Numbered from the stretch's first letter, positions 34,863 to 47,300 are shown. The stretch is 64,000 nucleotides of DNA from Gnetum montanum (GCA_015680685.1 MNCI01004755.1:344828-408827), one strand, 5' to 3'. Translations and numbers: made by a program. Notes: a model not told the origin generated them from the sequence alone.

Positions 34863-37748
34863 TAAGCGTTCCTGTGTGTGGCATGGGGGTGCAGTTGGTT
34901 TCAGAGCCTCAGGTTCTTTTGGGATTTGTACTACGTATGGAGCCGGGCGAGGTTGCGGTTGAGCACTAGGCTAGCTGGACATCTTGATGATATAAGGGCT
35001 GGGTTTATTGTCTATTTGCAAAATGGAGGATTGGTGATCACTAGGACATTCGAGTGTCCTAACGACGTATGGAGTTGGCCTAGCTGGAGGTTGTACATCC
35101 GATGTTGCGACCGCAGGTGGTACTTGGACTACATAGGGAGTGGGCTGAATAGGAGGTGTTGGTGAGTTTGCGGTAGTGATGGCAGGAGGTACGTGCACCA
35201 TGTATGGTTTTTCGCGTGTCGAGGTGTTAGAAGCTGCTACGGTAGGGGGTATTCTGATGACATAAGGCTTCTGCGGTGAATATGACGACTGAGGCGCCGA
35301 TGTTTGTATTGTGGGAGGAATACGCACTACAGATGGTTTATTAGGAATTTGCTGATCATGGTCAGAGTAGATGGTGTTAATGCTAGGTGTGCCAGCTTCG
35401 TTATCAAGGTAGATCGTGTTAATGACGTACGGTGCCTCTTTGGTATTCAGAGAGTCTTTATACACACCCATGGCCTGGTTTTGTGGTTGAACTGGGTTGG
35501 CTTCATCAAAGGTGATCTGACCTCCATCGATCATTCGTTGGATGTCTTGTTTTAGGGTGAAACAATAATCTGTGCCATGCCCGTTATGTTGGTGATAGTC
35601 ACAGAAACAATCCATTCTAAAGCCTTTCGGTACTAGAGGCTCATCCGGCGTTGCTAAGCTTTAGTTCTGAACCAGTTGACAGAACCGATCATGTCTCTGG
35701 ATAGCAGCAGGGGATAACTATTTATGTTTCATTAATCCAGCCTTCAGGAGTTGGTCGAATAGTTGTGATGGCTTCATAGGCAACGGCGTGTATTGGGAGG
35801 GTTCCTTCCTCTCAAATTTTCTCGTATGATTCGATGTTGGGTTCTGTGATGAGGACGATTCTGGTGCGGTCGCGGTAGTAGGTTTGGCGTAATTAGTAGC
35901 GGCAACAGGTAGTTTGCTTTGTTGTTCCACATTTGCTTGTTGCATTTCTGCTACTGCCGCTATAGTTGTCTTAGCCTTTTCTTTATCTTTCTTACTGTGT
36001 TGATTCTTAAAGGCTAAATACACAGGATCATGGCTATTTTGGGCCGCCTCCTCTATGTTTTTAATCTGTACAAAAGCTTGATTGAGGCTACGCGCATTGA
36101 GATAATATAACTTGGATTTGAAAAAGTCGTTAACAGCCCCCTTTAGAATGGTGAGGAGATATGTCTCTGAGATCAGCTCATGGAGCTCATTGAGAGCAGC
36201 ACTCCACCTTTGGATGAATTTTTGTACAGGTTCTAGGGGTGCTTGTTTGACCTGTATAAGGCTGTCAAGTGTTACTTTAGGTTTCAAGTTATACTTGAAC
36301 CTGGTAATGAATTGATGTAACAACTCCTCTAGAGAAAATATCGAGTTTCTTGGCAAGGCCCGATACCAATCAAGTGCTCTCCCTGCGAGGGACATAGGGA
36401 ACACTCACAAAATGGCATGTGGCCATGCCTGAAGTAATGCGCATTCTAGTCTAAATGTTATAAGGTGAGCATTGGGGTCTATCTCCTTGTTGTATTTAGT
36501 TAGCGTAGGCAATGATACACCCTTGGGTAATGTTAGGGGCGAAACTGAAGAGTTGATTAGGTCATCGTGATAAAAATCTACTACCTTCAGCTCTCCGTTG
36601 GCGGCTGTCTTGAGGCGTTTGACCTTGTTGGTCAGTTCCTGCATTAGCTTTTTAGCGTCAGCCCAGTCTTGGGCACTAGGTGAGATGGCAGGTTGGGGAT
36701 GTTGTACGGTATACATGTTAGATTGTTGGACAGTGGGTTGGAAGGCAGAAAGTTATGTAGTTGGAGGTTGTACTTGTGGGATGTTTAGATCAGGCGATAC
36801 TAGGGGCGGCACATTGTAGGCATGGGGCTATTGTTGTTGTGGTTATCCTTGAGGGATGTTGGCTGGTGGAATTGTGTGAGGTGGTATGTTATAGTAAGGG
36901 GGTTGATGTGATTGAGCAGCAATCGCCGCTCATTGTCAGGTCATGTTTTGTGTAGGAATCCCCTGAATTTGTAGGGTTGCAGCGGTGAAAGGGGCTCCGT
37001 GAGTTTGGATTCGGGGGATATAATGAGCAGACATAGATGCCGGTATCACATGCAGCATCCCGATCACTCGAGGTAGGAAGGTTGCTCCTACATTATTTTG
37101 AGGGGGTTGTACTTGCGAGGACGAGGCTACGGTTGCAACGGGGAGAATAGCAAGCGGAAGTGTATTGAGTTGAGGTTCAGTTGCAAGAGGAATATGAACA
37201 AGTGTAGATGATTCTTCTTGGGGTATTTGTGCTTGGGTGAATCTAAACGGTTGAAGGAACATAATTTCCCCTGTGGCTGGATGGAACAATGGGTTGACAT
37301 AGGTTTGTGGGCTAAGAGTATGGTACGAATCTTCATGTTCAGATTGGGCTACGAACTCATCCTCCTCTTCCAGTTGAGGATTTACTACAAGCTAATCTAG
37401 AGACTGGCTCTTTTGCAGGAGGAGTTGTGTGATGAGCTCAAAGTAAGGCTCTGGAAGGGGGATGATATCGTATGGGGAAGGAATAAACTCTTGTCCTCCC
37501 CTATAGAAAAGTTCATATTGCCTCTTAACTTCCATTTCGGCTTGGTCCACGGCTAAGCTGGCTTGTATTTTCACACATATGAAGTTGTACTGGTCTTGAG
37601 TTATAATGTTAGACGATGGGTTCCTCCCTTGCAATCTAAGAGACCAGTGGGGCCCCACTGTGGGTTGTACCCCGGGCTATTGAACGGCCATAGTGCCTAG
37701 AAGGTCTGTGACCTGGGTGGTTGTAGCGGTGGAGTTTACGGTGTTCAT
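34863..37748 (-). pseudogene. Element E gag
   Basis: The candidate ATG is at 37746-37748. The N-terminal block GPHWSLRLQGR...EFIPSPYDIIPLPEPY (37392-37658) also occurs in C and A. A proline/glutamine-rich middle region follows, then FYHDDLI...LPKGVSLPTLTKYN (near 36500-36570). The capsid-like core is MSLAGRALDWYRALPRN...PLEPVQKFIQRW (36200-36400). A knuckle FCDYHQHNGHGTDYC (near 35565-35610) is of the C-x2-H/GH-x4-C kind seen in Tat gag. A tail of PYVIRIPPT-like repeats runs from 35400 to 34980. A stop lies near 37680, and others near 37380, 36930, 36400 and 35700. Confidence 0.86.
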
Positions 37749-37799
37749 GATGAACAGTTGAGAATACGGTACAGTGAAAGGGTATGAAACTGGTATAAT

Positions 37800-38240
37800 A
37801 GTACGTCAGCAGCATAGAAAAGGTCTACAGTGTAGAGCGTAGACAGAGTCAACGTAGAGCGTAGACAGAGTCAGCGTAGAGCACGCAGTGTAGACATAGC
37901 AGCGTAGACAAAGTCTACCGTGTAGAGCGTACAGCGTATACGCTAAGCAGCGTAGACAGCGTCAGCGTACAACGTAAACAGGGTTTACAGCATACAGAGT
38001 GTAGCGTATACTAGACGGCAGCGTAGACGGGTCTACAACATAGAGCGTGTAGCGTATAGTGAACAGCGTAGATGCTGGGAAGTGTGTAGATAGGGTCAGC
38101 ATAAACCCAACAGCGTAGATGCTCAACAGCGTAAACGCTAGAAAATGTGCAGACAGGGTCAGCATAAACTCAACAGCGTAGATGCTCAACAGCATAAACG
38201 TTGGGAAGTGTGCAGATAGGGTCAGTATAAATTTAGTAGT
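37800..38240 (-). repeat. Leader repeat array of element E
   Basis: Between primer site and gag, AGCGTAGACAG and CAGCGTATACGC-like units recur every 12-30 bp. Three longer direct repeats of about 60 bp (CAGCGTAGATGCTSRRAARTGTG type) lie at 38055-38225. The palindrome is the one seen in the LTR and intron 1 of the antisense gene. Confidence 0.75.
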
Positions 38241-38286
38241 GTACACGCTGGGAGCTTTGAAGACAGTAATTTTTAGGCAGTTTGGC

Positions 38287-38307
38287 CCTCCTTCTAGTGC
38301 CAATTTC
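38287..38307 (-). other. Primer-binding site of element E
   Basis: Directly inside the 5' LTR the plus strand reads CCTCCTTCTAGTGCCA followed by ATTTC. This is the 3' end of a tRNA with terminal CCA; on the element strand it reads TGGCACTAGAAGGAGG. I cannot name the tRNA. C has a near-identical site. Confidence 0.6.
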
Positions 38308-39502
38308 TGTACCATCTGAAATTGTCGATCTCCGGTTGGAAGGAAACAGAAACCAAGAGATCTTCAGACATGCATAGAAGATCCTACCTTCACTTGAGGG
38401 CAAGCTGAAATTAATGAAGGCATAGTACCTTGAGTGGTCTACACGCAGATCAGGCAAGGATTTCCCCAAACGTACACCGAGGTGCTATACGCCGGGTTAT
38501 ATGTAAACAACGTAACTGATGTAAAACGAGGCGTAAACAGTGTAACTGATGTAAACGGAGCGTAAACGTACTAGAGCATAAATAGCAAACATGCAACAAT
38601 AAATGGAAAGCTGTAATAGATTTTAGGAAGAAAATGTAGCAATATTATTGCAAAGTGAGGGTTACAATGCACCGGTCTAATGCAGTTGTGGATTTCACAC
38701 AATGCGGACGAATAGCCACGGTGGATGTTGGGATGACAGTGTGCTAGTTCAAACTGCAGGCATAGCGTAGAGGCTGTATGCTCAGCGTACAGGGTTGAGG
38801 TCCAACGTACAAGGTTCTCTACTTTGGTTCTTAGCGTCTCTATTTTCTCTCTAGTTTGCCCAAAATTGCCAACCCCGATCTAATGAAAAATTGAGATTTT
38901 TATACAGGTTTAGACGTTAGACTCGGGTTGGGCGACACGTGGCATGTTGACCGAGTGTGAAAGAATAAAATTTTACAAGTATACAACATGCTGCATCTAC
39001 TGAGCGTATACGCTGGACGTATATGCTGTATCTAGTGGGCGTAAACTCTGGGCGTATACGCTGGACATGCAGGACGTATACGCTAGGCATATACGCTGGA
39101 TGTGCTGGGCGTATACGCTAGATGTGCATGCTCTGCGTATAGACTCCAAGATGCATGATGTCGACATCTGATGATTGCTCTGCCCGTGTGAGTTGATGCT
39201 CTGTGCCAAGTCTTGCTTTGTAGTGCTATTTCCATGCCATCTTCGAGGATCGCATGTTGGGCGTATACATCAGTCGTACAGGCTGAGCGTACTTGTGAGG
39301 CATGTACGCTGGGTGTATACGCTATGGAACTACTTTTTGTTGTCATGGTCATCAGTGGGTCCCAGGGAACTACTTTTTGTTGAGTTCGACTCCGCTTAAA
39401 ATTGTCTGTGGGGCCCTCAAGCTTTAGCCATGCTAGGGAACATCATGACTTAGCTCGATTCTTGTTGGAGAAGTACTAAGCTCAAAATTTTGTGGTGTTT
39501 CA
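38308..39502 (-). repeat. 5' LTR of element E (right copy)
   Basis: Starts TGTACCATCT and ends GTGTTTCA on the plus strand; target duplication GTATG follows. GCGTATACGC repeats lie at 38990-39330, upstream of the minus-strand TATA, so in U3. TATACGCCGGGTTA lies at 38486-38499. Confidence 0.93.
38897..38904 (-). promoter_or_regulatory. LTR TATA box of element E
   Basis: TTTTTATA on the plus strand is TATAAAAA on the element strand. It is preserved in both LTRs and lies downstream of the palindromic U3 repeats. Confidence 0.6.
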
Positions 39503-39507
39503 GTATG

Positions 39508-40833
39508 TGGCCATTGTTGTATCAAAAATGACTCCAACCTGAAGGCAACAAGATGAGCATTAGGATCACCTTACCCATTGTATTTTTTGAAATGGGGGAG
39601 TGGCATCCCAAGAGGTAATGACAATATGGGAATTGCCTGACTAATAGGATCGTCATGGTAGAAATCCATGACCTGTACTGTATCAGAACCTGCAGCTTTG
39701 AGGCATTTAACCTCTTCAGTAAGGCTCTGAATAAGCTGGAAGGCTTGATCTAGACTCTGGGATGAAGAGGCTAGTTGTGGAATAATAGATGGAGCTATGA
39801 ATGGTGGTGGGATAGGAGTAGCAGCATGGCCTATGGGTGATGCTGGTGGAACTGTCCCTATGGGCAGTACCACCTGTGTCATCCACCACCCGGTAGGTGG
39901 TGCAGGCATGATGACAACCCTCAGTTGTGCCATAGGATACGCTATTTGCATAGCCAGTGGCACAGACAATGATCTTGTAGTTGGATTTACCACCTGTTGG
40001 ACTTGATGTTGATGATGAGGAAGATAGGACATCTGTGTAGGCTGTGCAACAGGGGGTGACATATTTAGAGCCCACCACACGGTAGGGGCAAGTCCCACCA
40101 TTGCTGATGGAGCAGGGACAAAAGGCGGGATGGATGAAGAAGCTGTGTGTAATTGTGAGATGGGCACTATGTGCACACATGGTAATGTAGGCGTAAGCAC
40201 ACGGTGTGCTAGGTTTTCTAACTATGACTATGAAGGAATGAACTGTGAAGGGATAACATCTGGAAAGGGAGCCAGAGAGAAAAAATGCTGATGTGCTGAA
40301 TGTGCAACATGGTTGGTGGTAGACAATGATAAAGGCGTAGCGACAACAAAGAGAAGATTTGCATGGGTCGCTGTGGAGGGAGGAGCCATAACAAAGCTAG
40401 CGTGACTACCTCCTTCGGAGTGGGCATCTAGGTCCTCCTACCCATCGTGGAACACTTCATCATGGAACACCTTGTCTCATTGTTCCATTGATGCCCTAGC
40501 CATTAACAGTTGATCCAAGATCCACTTTTGCTTGTTCGTCAAGGGTATGGAAGCATTAGGTGAAGGAACGAATTCCTTCCCGTTATAGTATATGAACTCA
40601 TATTCGCATTTCTCTTCGAGTTCATGTGGGTACATAGGAAGATTCGCCATAAGTTTGGCACAAAGGAAGTTGTAATGTTCCATCCATTGAGGATGCTCCT
40701 CAGGCTCTTTGTTTTGAATCCTGAGGGACCAACATGGCTGCATCGGACTGGTCGATGGCTCGACAACAGCAAGCGTAGCCTACGTCGTCAAGGGATTTTC
40801 GAGACTAGCGATTGGAACGTTGGTGGTTTTCAT
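39508..40833 (-). pseudogene. Element C gag, 5' part
   Basis: The candidate ATG is at 40831-40833. The block MQPCWSLRIQNK...EFVPSPNASIPL (40477-40743) is the homologue of the N-terminal block of E. A proline-rich middle region follows, then QAFQLIQSLTEEVKCLKAAG and DFYHDDPIS...PLGMPLPHFKKYN (39571-39780). The frame is cut at 39507 by E and continues at 21418. An in-frame TAG lies near 40780, and frame changes lie near 40470 and 40210. Confidence 0.83.
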
Positions 40834-41060
40834 AACCATCCTCTACATAGTTAGAAGGTAATGCTAATGGGGATAAAAATCACAAGGACAAGAGTGAGGT
40901 AGAGGAAAACGTGGGCTTTCTGTCTTGGTGGATTCTAGAGGAATCGTTGGAGCAACTGATCTATACCGCACAATCACATAAACAACCATGGAGATATCCC
41001 ATTTATGTTAGTCGATAATGGGTATAGACATCTCGCAGGGCTACCCGTGAAACACAGATC

Positions 41061-41094
41061 GGAGGTTCAGGCCCTCCTTCTAGCCCCAGAAAAC
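41061..41094 (-). other. Primer-binding site of element C with full tRNA T-arm geometry
   Basis: On the plus strand 41061-41088 reads GGAGG, TTCAGGC, CCTCC, TTCTAGC, CCCA. This is a 5-bp stem, a 7-base TTC loop, the paired stem, a 7-base acceptor half and NCCA, exactly the 3' half of a tRNA. A normal primer site needs only the last 12-18 bases. Confidence 0.6.
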
Positions 41095-42385
41095 TGTAAC
41101 AACAGAAAACGTCAGTTGCTGGAAGCGCCGAGAGGGTTCTGGGTACATAGTTTCAACCCTGGATCCGCTCGAGGGCCGTGCTGGGGAAAATGAATTTGAG
41201 GTACCCTGAACGCTCTTGTCGATTAGACAGGGACTTACTTGATCAGTAAATTTTTTAATGATTGTGTAACGAGATGGCGATTTGATATGCAAACGTAATA
41301 CCAATTGACAAGAAAATGAGATCTATTTCAAGATTTGACCTTGAAGGTAATGAAAATGATGTAAATTATGCAAGAGGACTATAAAAATCAATGTAAATAG
41401 GATATAATGAATTGAATTTAGAAAATGCACGATCCTAAAATCTAGGATCTCTCTTATGAGCAAATATGATGGATACAACGGGATTTGCAAGCGAACTCAG
41501 GTTTGGACGAAGTATTTGCCACCAACAAGAAGCTATTTAGAGATTAAACAAGTAAGAGGGCCAATCTACCTTGTTCACTAGCCAAATTTGGACGTAAGGG
41601 AGTTAGGTGTGAAGCAAAATGTTCACTAACTTGTAGTATCTAGCCAAAAAGCTTCTCTCTGACATCATCGATGCTCTTGCCCACTTTCTTCAACTGCCTC
41701 AAAGTTTTCGACCTCTTTGTTTTTGTTGCTAAATCTTTTGTTTTGTTCACCAGCCAGCCAACAAAACCAACCGATCCTCCTTGTTTCCAACCCCTTGAGC
41801 ATTGTCCGTCAGGGTATTTATAGGATTAGGATTAGGAGAAGAACGCGGTTTAAATGACGCGTGTCCTGGGCCTGCAGAATGTCGTTGACCTAGCACGCTG
41901 TAGCTGAAGCTTGTGAAGCTACGCTGTGCCACACTCTGAAGCGTAGCATAGCATAACCATCCTGTGATTATGTTGTAATACGCTAGGAAGCGTATCATGG
42001 CGTAATGACTGCTACTATTTGAATTTTTCTATCCTTGTTATCGTGGCTATTTCAACTATGCTATTGTGTTATGTTGCGCTATGCCACGTAGTGTAACATG
42101 GCATAACACGCAAAAAGCTAATTTTTTGAAGCATTCGTTAACTTGAAAAATTGAAGCATTGTCACCATGCATCCTTTGTTCTGTTCTGTCCTCCTGAAGT
42201 CTGCTATGTTGAGCTGTGTAACGTAGTGTAGTAGGCCCTCAGCCGAAAAAAAAACCTGCTGAGATGTGCAACTATTTTCGGTGCTTCCATCACTCAAATG
42301 TCTTGACAGTGCACTTGTGAAAATCCTTGCCTAAACTTCGAGACTTTACTGAATCATTGAGGTCTCGAAATTTCATGGTGTTTCA
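41095..42385 (-). repeat. 5' LTR of element C (right copy)
   Basis: Starts TGTAACAACAGAAAACGTCAG and ends GTGTTTCA on the plus strand, followed by CTACC, after which gag of A resumes. Aligns with 7313-8582 throughout. Confidence 0.92.
41815..41822 (-). promoter_or_regulatory. LTR TATA box of element C
   Basis: TATTTATA on the plus strand is TATAAATA on the element strand. It is at the same LTR position in the left copy (8033-8040). Confidence 0.65.
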
Positions 42386-42390
42386 CTACC

Positions 42391-43330
42391 ATAACAAGAG
42401 ATTCTAAACAATTGGATGATCAAAGAGCATTGTGCCATAACATATATTCTACCTTATCACAACCATCTACCTCACATGCTCCCAACCAGAAAAAAATAAA
42501 TTTTGAGCACAAGGACAGGTCTCAATATGCTAAGTTGCCTATAAAACCTTCTAAGCTTCTAGAATAGTTTCTTAAAGATAATTGTATTTAACATAAGAAA
42601 CTATTCAAGGATGCTCATAGGAGACAAAATTTTCTTTGTGAGATCACTAGAGATTCAATGGTAGCAACCGAAGACAATCTAAAACTACCAAAATACTTCA
42701 AGCTTGATAAATTTTATCACTATCAAGAATTAGTTAGTCAAGATACCAATTTCTACTTAGCCCTTAAGGATGATCTCTAACAGATGGTTGATCATGAAGA
42801 GTTAATGTTCATTGAATCCAATCCTCCAAATACTAACAATGATCATTACACCATAGCCTTTTTCACAACATCTACTCAATCTACCCCTCCTAGAGAACTA
42901 TTTATCATCAAGGTACCACTAGCTAGCACTTGGCCCTAGAACTTAAAGCCTAAAACATCATTTTTTATATGGGTACCACCACCTCTGACCCCAAAAGAGC
43001 CTTTTGTTATACATGTTCCACATTTAGTAGCATCAACATCAGAACCTAAGTAAAGCATTATCAATTCCTCTAAAGCTAGGAAACCATTTGTTATTAGAAT
43101 TTCTCTACCATCTACAAGAAAACTTGCAACAAATCATGACCAATGCTCACCCATTATGGCTAACAAATCAACATTATCATCACAACATTATGGCTAACAA
43201 AAAGAATTTTCTCATGAAAATGGAAAAACTCAAATGATCTCTAAAATAAAAGAACTCATCACTGAACCTATACGACCTAGTCATGACTTCCCTTACTCAT
43301 AGAGCTGTGTTAGTTCAAATGTTGACCTCT
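42391..43330 (+). pseudogene. Element A gag, 3' part
   Basis: It continues the gag interrupted at 7307. DRSQYAKLPIKPSKLLE near 42510-42560 matches the E block SQYTPLPMKPSQLFD. A decayed knuckle region (FYHYQELVSQDTNFY, near 42710-42755) has lost its cysteines. PFVIHVPHL and KPFVIRISLPST match the proline-isoleucine repeats of E. Stops are frequent. Confidence 0.78.
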
Positions 43331-43469
43331 ATTCTTATGACTAGAGACATGCCTACTATTAAAGAATCCATTCACTTTGTGATTGAGAAAACTCCCATTA
43401 GAGAAAAACAACATCCAATCACTCACCTTTTGTGACAGCAAAATGAATATTGCCCACAAAATGGAGAAG

Positions 43470-44190
43470 TATAATATACTCCTCTACTCATTACCATACA
43501 TATTGGCAAGTATAAGGTTCATTGTGTTCATGTGGATGATAAGATGACAACCAACATAAAACCATTTATCACCATTGAGTAATTAGGCCTAACTAAAAAC
43601 ATACAAAAGACCTTTACACATTTACCATACATACTGGCAAGTATAAGGTTCATTGTGTTCATGTGGATGATAAGATGACAACCAACATAAAACCATTTAT
43701 TCAATGAGTCAAGTTATTCAATGAGTCATAGGTAGTGATACGAGGTTCTATCTCATTAGAATTTGTAGCCAAGGAATAATTTTCTATATCCTTAAACTTC
43801 CTACTGGTTAAATAAATACTTGCTTTTAATTTGATCTTAGGAAGACCAAGGTTGGATAAGCTTTGAGCAGTATTGTATCCCATACACTATGAGATTCACT
43901 TAACTTATGAGTATGGTAAAATTATGATTCACGGGGATAACATGTTTCTATCATTTGTTAATAATTTCAACATTAAATGAGGATCAGAAGTGGAGTTTTA
44001 AGATGAAACTCTTTACATTCAAGTTGGGGTCGACAATAACAACAATGCTAACATTCCCAACTCTATAACATCATATGACCAACAAGAATGCATGTTGCTT
44101 GCCATATTGAATAATAAGAATGATGAACATAGAATCGTGCAAATGGAGTTTCTTGATTTATTGAAAGTCAAACAACAAGTCTATGACTGA
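43470..44190 (+). pseudogene. Element A protease
   Basis: The active-site box reads VHVDDKMTTNIKPF (near 43528-43569), with lysine where the DDG glycine should be. Downstream ISLEFVAKE, LAFNLILGRPRL (near 43820-43860), YPIHYEIHL and IMIHGDN (near 43920) align with the E protease. A 131-bp tandem duplication inside it puts the active-site box in two copies. Confidence 0.75.
43491..43700 (+). repeat. 131-bp tandem duplication in A protease
   Basis: A 79-bp segment starting TTACCATACATA at 43491-43569 recurs at 43622-43700 with one visible mismatch. The near-identity makes it much younger than the surrounding decay. Confidence 0.88.
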
Positions 44191-44304
44191 CATCTTATTT
44201 CTTTCTTTTTCAACAATTACTTATTTACTTTTATAGACTTTTATCATGTCTTTCTACTTATTTTATTTTTATATTCTCTTTTAAGATTATCTCATGTTTG
44301 TTAA

Positions 44305-44390
44305 AAGAGTGTAGCAATGGCCTATCAAGGCCTAAAACTAGTAAACCATTGCCTACCAAGGCCTAAAACTAGTGAATATGTGGCCTTACT
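44305..44390 (+). repeat. Hairpin repeats after A protease
   Basis: ATGGCC-tatcaa-GGCCTAAAACTAG, then a second copy (TTGCC-taccaa-GGCC) with the same TAAAACTAG tail. On the coding strand of the element this equals the GGCC-N6-GGCCTTAAACTA unit found after protease in C and E. Confidence 0.68.
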
Positions 44391-47300
44391 CTATTTCCCT
44401 TGAATATAAACTATGACCTATTTACTTAGTTGCATTATTTACTAAAAATTGGTAGCCAAGCTTGTAAACATAACCAGGATTACACTTAGACCAAAATTCA
44501 AACATCATGAATCAAATTTGAGTTAATTTGACATTTTTTCAAATAGTTAATATGAAAACACATAATTTGACATTTTGTCAAATGGCTAACATCAAAGTTA
44601 TAGCTTCAAATTTTGTAAAATACTATTTAACATTTTGTCAAAGAGTTGACATGCAAAACATGAATAGCCATTTTGATAAACAATTGACATGAAATAGAAT
44701 TTACACCAAAACATATCACCAAAACCGAAAACGTTGAAGCTTGAAGAGCTAGAAAATCCCAATAACACTAGCTTAAGAATAGAGATAGTCATAAATGCTA
44801 GGAATGAGGGGAAAGTAGGCTAAAAACACTATGGTTTCTTAGTATTGGGAGTGTACATGCTACCCTTTCCTTTCCACAAAAAATCAAAAGTACAAAAAAC
44901 ACTGCCTTCCCAAGTAGGGAAGGTCAAGAATGCTACTCTTATAGAACTAAGAACCAAACACATTGATCACATATGCATAGAAAAATCATAAATTCATTAA
45001 AAATTGACTAAAAGACCCTAGTTCGACATAGATTGATCTAAAGAACTTGGAAAATTTTCTTTTGATATCTAGAACCCTACTATGCTACAATCCTCAATCC
45101 ATGAGGTCAAAAATGCTAAACATGGGTTGGAAACATCTCATCAACACTATCAATGTAGCCATAGAAAAAATAAACAATGCCCAAATTTTTTTTAAAAAAA
45201 AAACCTTAAAATGGTTCATATGTGGCTAGGAAAAACCCATATTAACATCATAAAAATCCAAAAAAATCTAAATTTCAATACTATAATTGTCAACAAAATC
45301 TCAAATTCTAAAGTTTGCTCAAATATGTTGAGCATATGTGACAAGAAAAACCAAGTTTGCTTAAACATGCAATGGTAAGAAGGTTTTATCATCCTAGCCT
45401 ACCCCAAATACACTGCTAGAATGAAATTGAGTAAATATGCTGCTAGAATGAAATTGACCTAAATACACTATGTTAATGAAATTAACTTGATATTCTACCT
45501 TTTGGTGGGAAACTACTTCCAAATCTTAAAACATTATCATTCTACCTCAATACACTAATAGGTGGGCCCCACAACTCCAAATTTAAGATACCAAATTTTA
45601 AAAACACTAGTATGATATAATAGCCAATGAAATTAGCCCAAACACATTGTAGAATTAGGATTATGATCAATTACATTGTTCACATAGGTCAAATATACTG
45701 ACCCAATGAAATAAGTTTCTCACACATTACCACACTAGCCTAAACACATTGACAATAGGCCATATTCAATCAATTTGACTTATTTTAACAATAAAATATC
45801 ATTTTTTAAAAATTTGTGATCTTTTTATTGTCTTTTTTAACATTATAATACTCAAAATAAATAATTAATATTATTTATTGCATTATTTTACCTCATTTTG
45901 ACCTTGTTTGACAATCATATCATGTAGAGGCAGTTTAATATGTCCTTGGTGATATGCAAGATTAAGCTATGAAGATGCGGGACCAATTCGACTTACCTTT
46001 GAGCCTAAATGGATCCTTTTGGCGATGTCAATTGATTAATTGATCTTGAATGCTTAAATCTTGATCATGTAAGCCTTTTGACCATAATGCATTAATACTC
46101 TAGAATGACATAACTGCTTTTGACCTAAAAGCTAGAAATATCACAAAAGATTGCCTAGCAAAACTCCCCATTTCAATCAACAATGGTGAGGAGAAAACAT
46201 TGAAGATACATTCCTCACTAGAACCTTAGTTTTCTCAAGACATCATTAAATCTCTATAATGAAACATAAAAACCTTCATATGGCCTTTATTACTTCTAAC
46301 GTTGGCATGTTTGCTTTTTGTATTATTGGGCTTTGTTTGCAAACTTAAAAGAATACATGATGTTGGTGAATCTAGTAGCCTCTAACAAGTAATCCTATAT
46401 GACCATTTTCTCCTTAGTCATAAACACTACAAATTTTGTTCCATAAAGCAAGAATACAACATTCTCAACAATACTAATGTTTCATGATGACCAATATTTT
46501 CTTGTTACCTCGTGTAATCACATGCAATCTCATGATTCTTTAATCTATTTCCTTTTTCTCTCTAAGCTGTGTTTGCAAGATGATCTTGGAATCATTTCAG
46601 AGGTAGGAATCATTGCAATAATGAGTTACTGCATAATCTTGATGCATGAGAGTTAGTTAGCTTGTTTGACCATGTCAATAGTGCTTACCTCATATCATTC
46701 TTGTTACCCTTTTATAGCCATAATAATCATTTCAATCTTACATTGCTAATGATAAAAACCTATGTTTGACATTCATGTATCATGGTCATGTAACATCTTC
46801 TAAAACATTCTTCATCAATCAAGTTCACTGAAATCTTCAAACACTTCATTCAGTAAGATAATAAAAGTTTGACCTTGGCATTAAAACCCAAAGAAGGTTT
46901 CACTCATAGAAAAAAAGGAAGAAATTCCAAAAAATCTAATAGCCCAAAGTATTTTGAAACAAAGTAAACTATAACTTAAAAAATAAGCCAAGTGGTCAAA
47001 GAACCCAATACCAAAGCACTGTTTTCTTCAAATTCAAGTACTAATAACTAGTAGTTCAAGCATGAAATACAAAGACCTCATTAACAAGCAAGTACATTAC
47101 TATGCCATGACCATGATGTCAAAACATTTACAATTATTTGTTAGCCTATTTAACCATTTATAAATAGCCAAAATAACTTATTCCAAGTTTTCATCATTCC
47201 ATTTTGACCTTCCTTCACCATCATAAATACTCCTTGACATGATTCAATAGCTACAAAATCAGGTATGGAGGGAGAATCATTAGTGATGAATCTGTGGTGG

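Larger units (their letters stand above)
21424..39502 (-). mobile_element. Element E: Tat-type Ty3/gypsy retrotransposon with antisense gene
   Basis: LTRs at 21424-22744 and 38308-39502 begin TGTACCRTCT and end GTGTTTCA on the plus strand. Perfect 5-bp target duplications GTATG flank it at 21419-21423 and 39503-39507, inside gag of C. Minus-strand order is gag, protease, antisense gene on the plus strand, RT, RNase H, aRNH, integrase. Its LTR pair differs less than the C pair by eye (about one difference in 10-11 bases against one in 7-8), consistent with later insertion. Most differences are transitions. Confidence 0.93.
7313..42385 (-). mobile_element. Element C: Tat-type Ty3/gypsy retrotransposon with antisense gene
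   Basis: LTRs at 7313-8582 and 41095-42385 begin and end TG...CA. The flanks CTACA (7308-7312) and CTACC (42386-42390) are a one-mismatch 5-bp target duplication inside gag of A. On the minus strand the order is gag (40833-39508 and 21418-19561), protease, antisense gene on the plus strand, RT, RNase H, a second RNase H, integrase, 3' LTR. The second RNase H of aRNH type and the DDGA-type protease place it in the Tat branch. Its gag is split by element E. Confidence 0.9.

Noticed and set aside
41061-41088. A functional tRNA gene
   Set aside because: Only the 3' half is present; no D-arm, anticodon arm or A box precedes it. It is treated as an extended primer-binding site.
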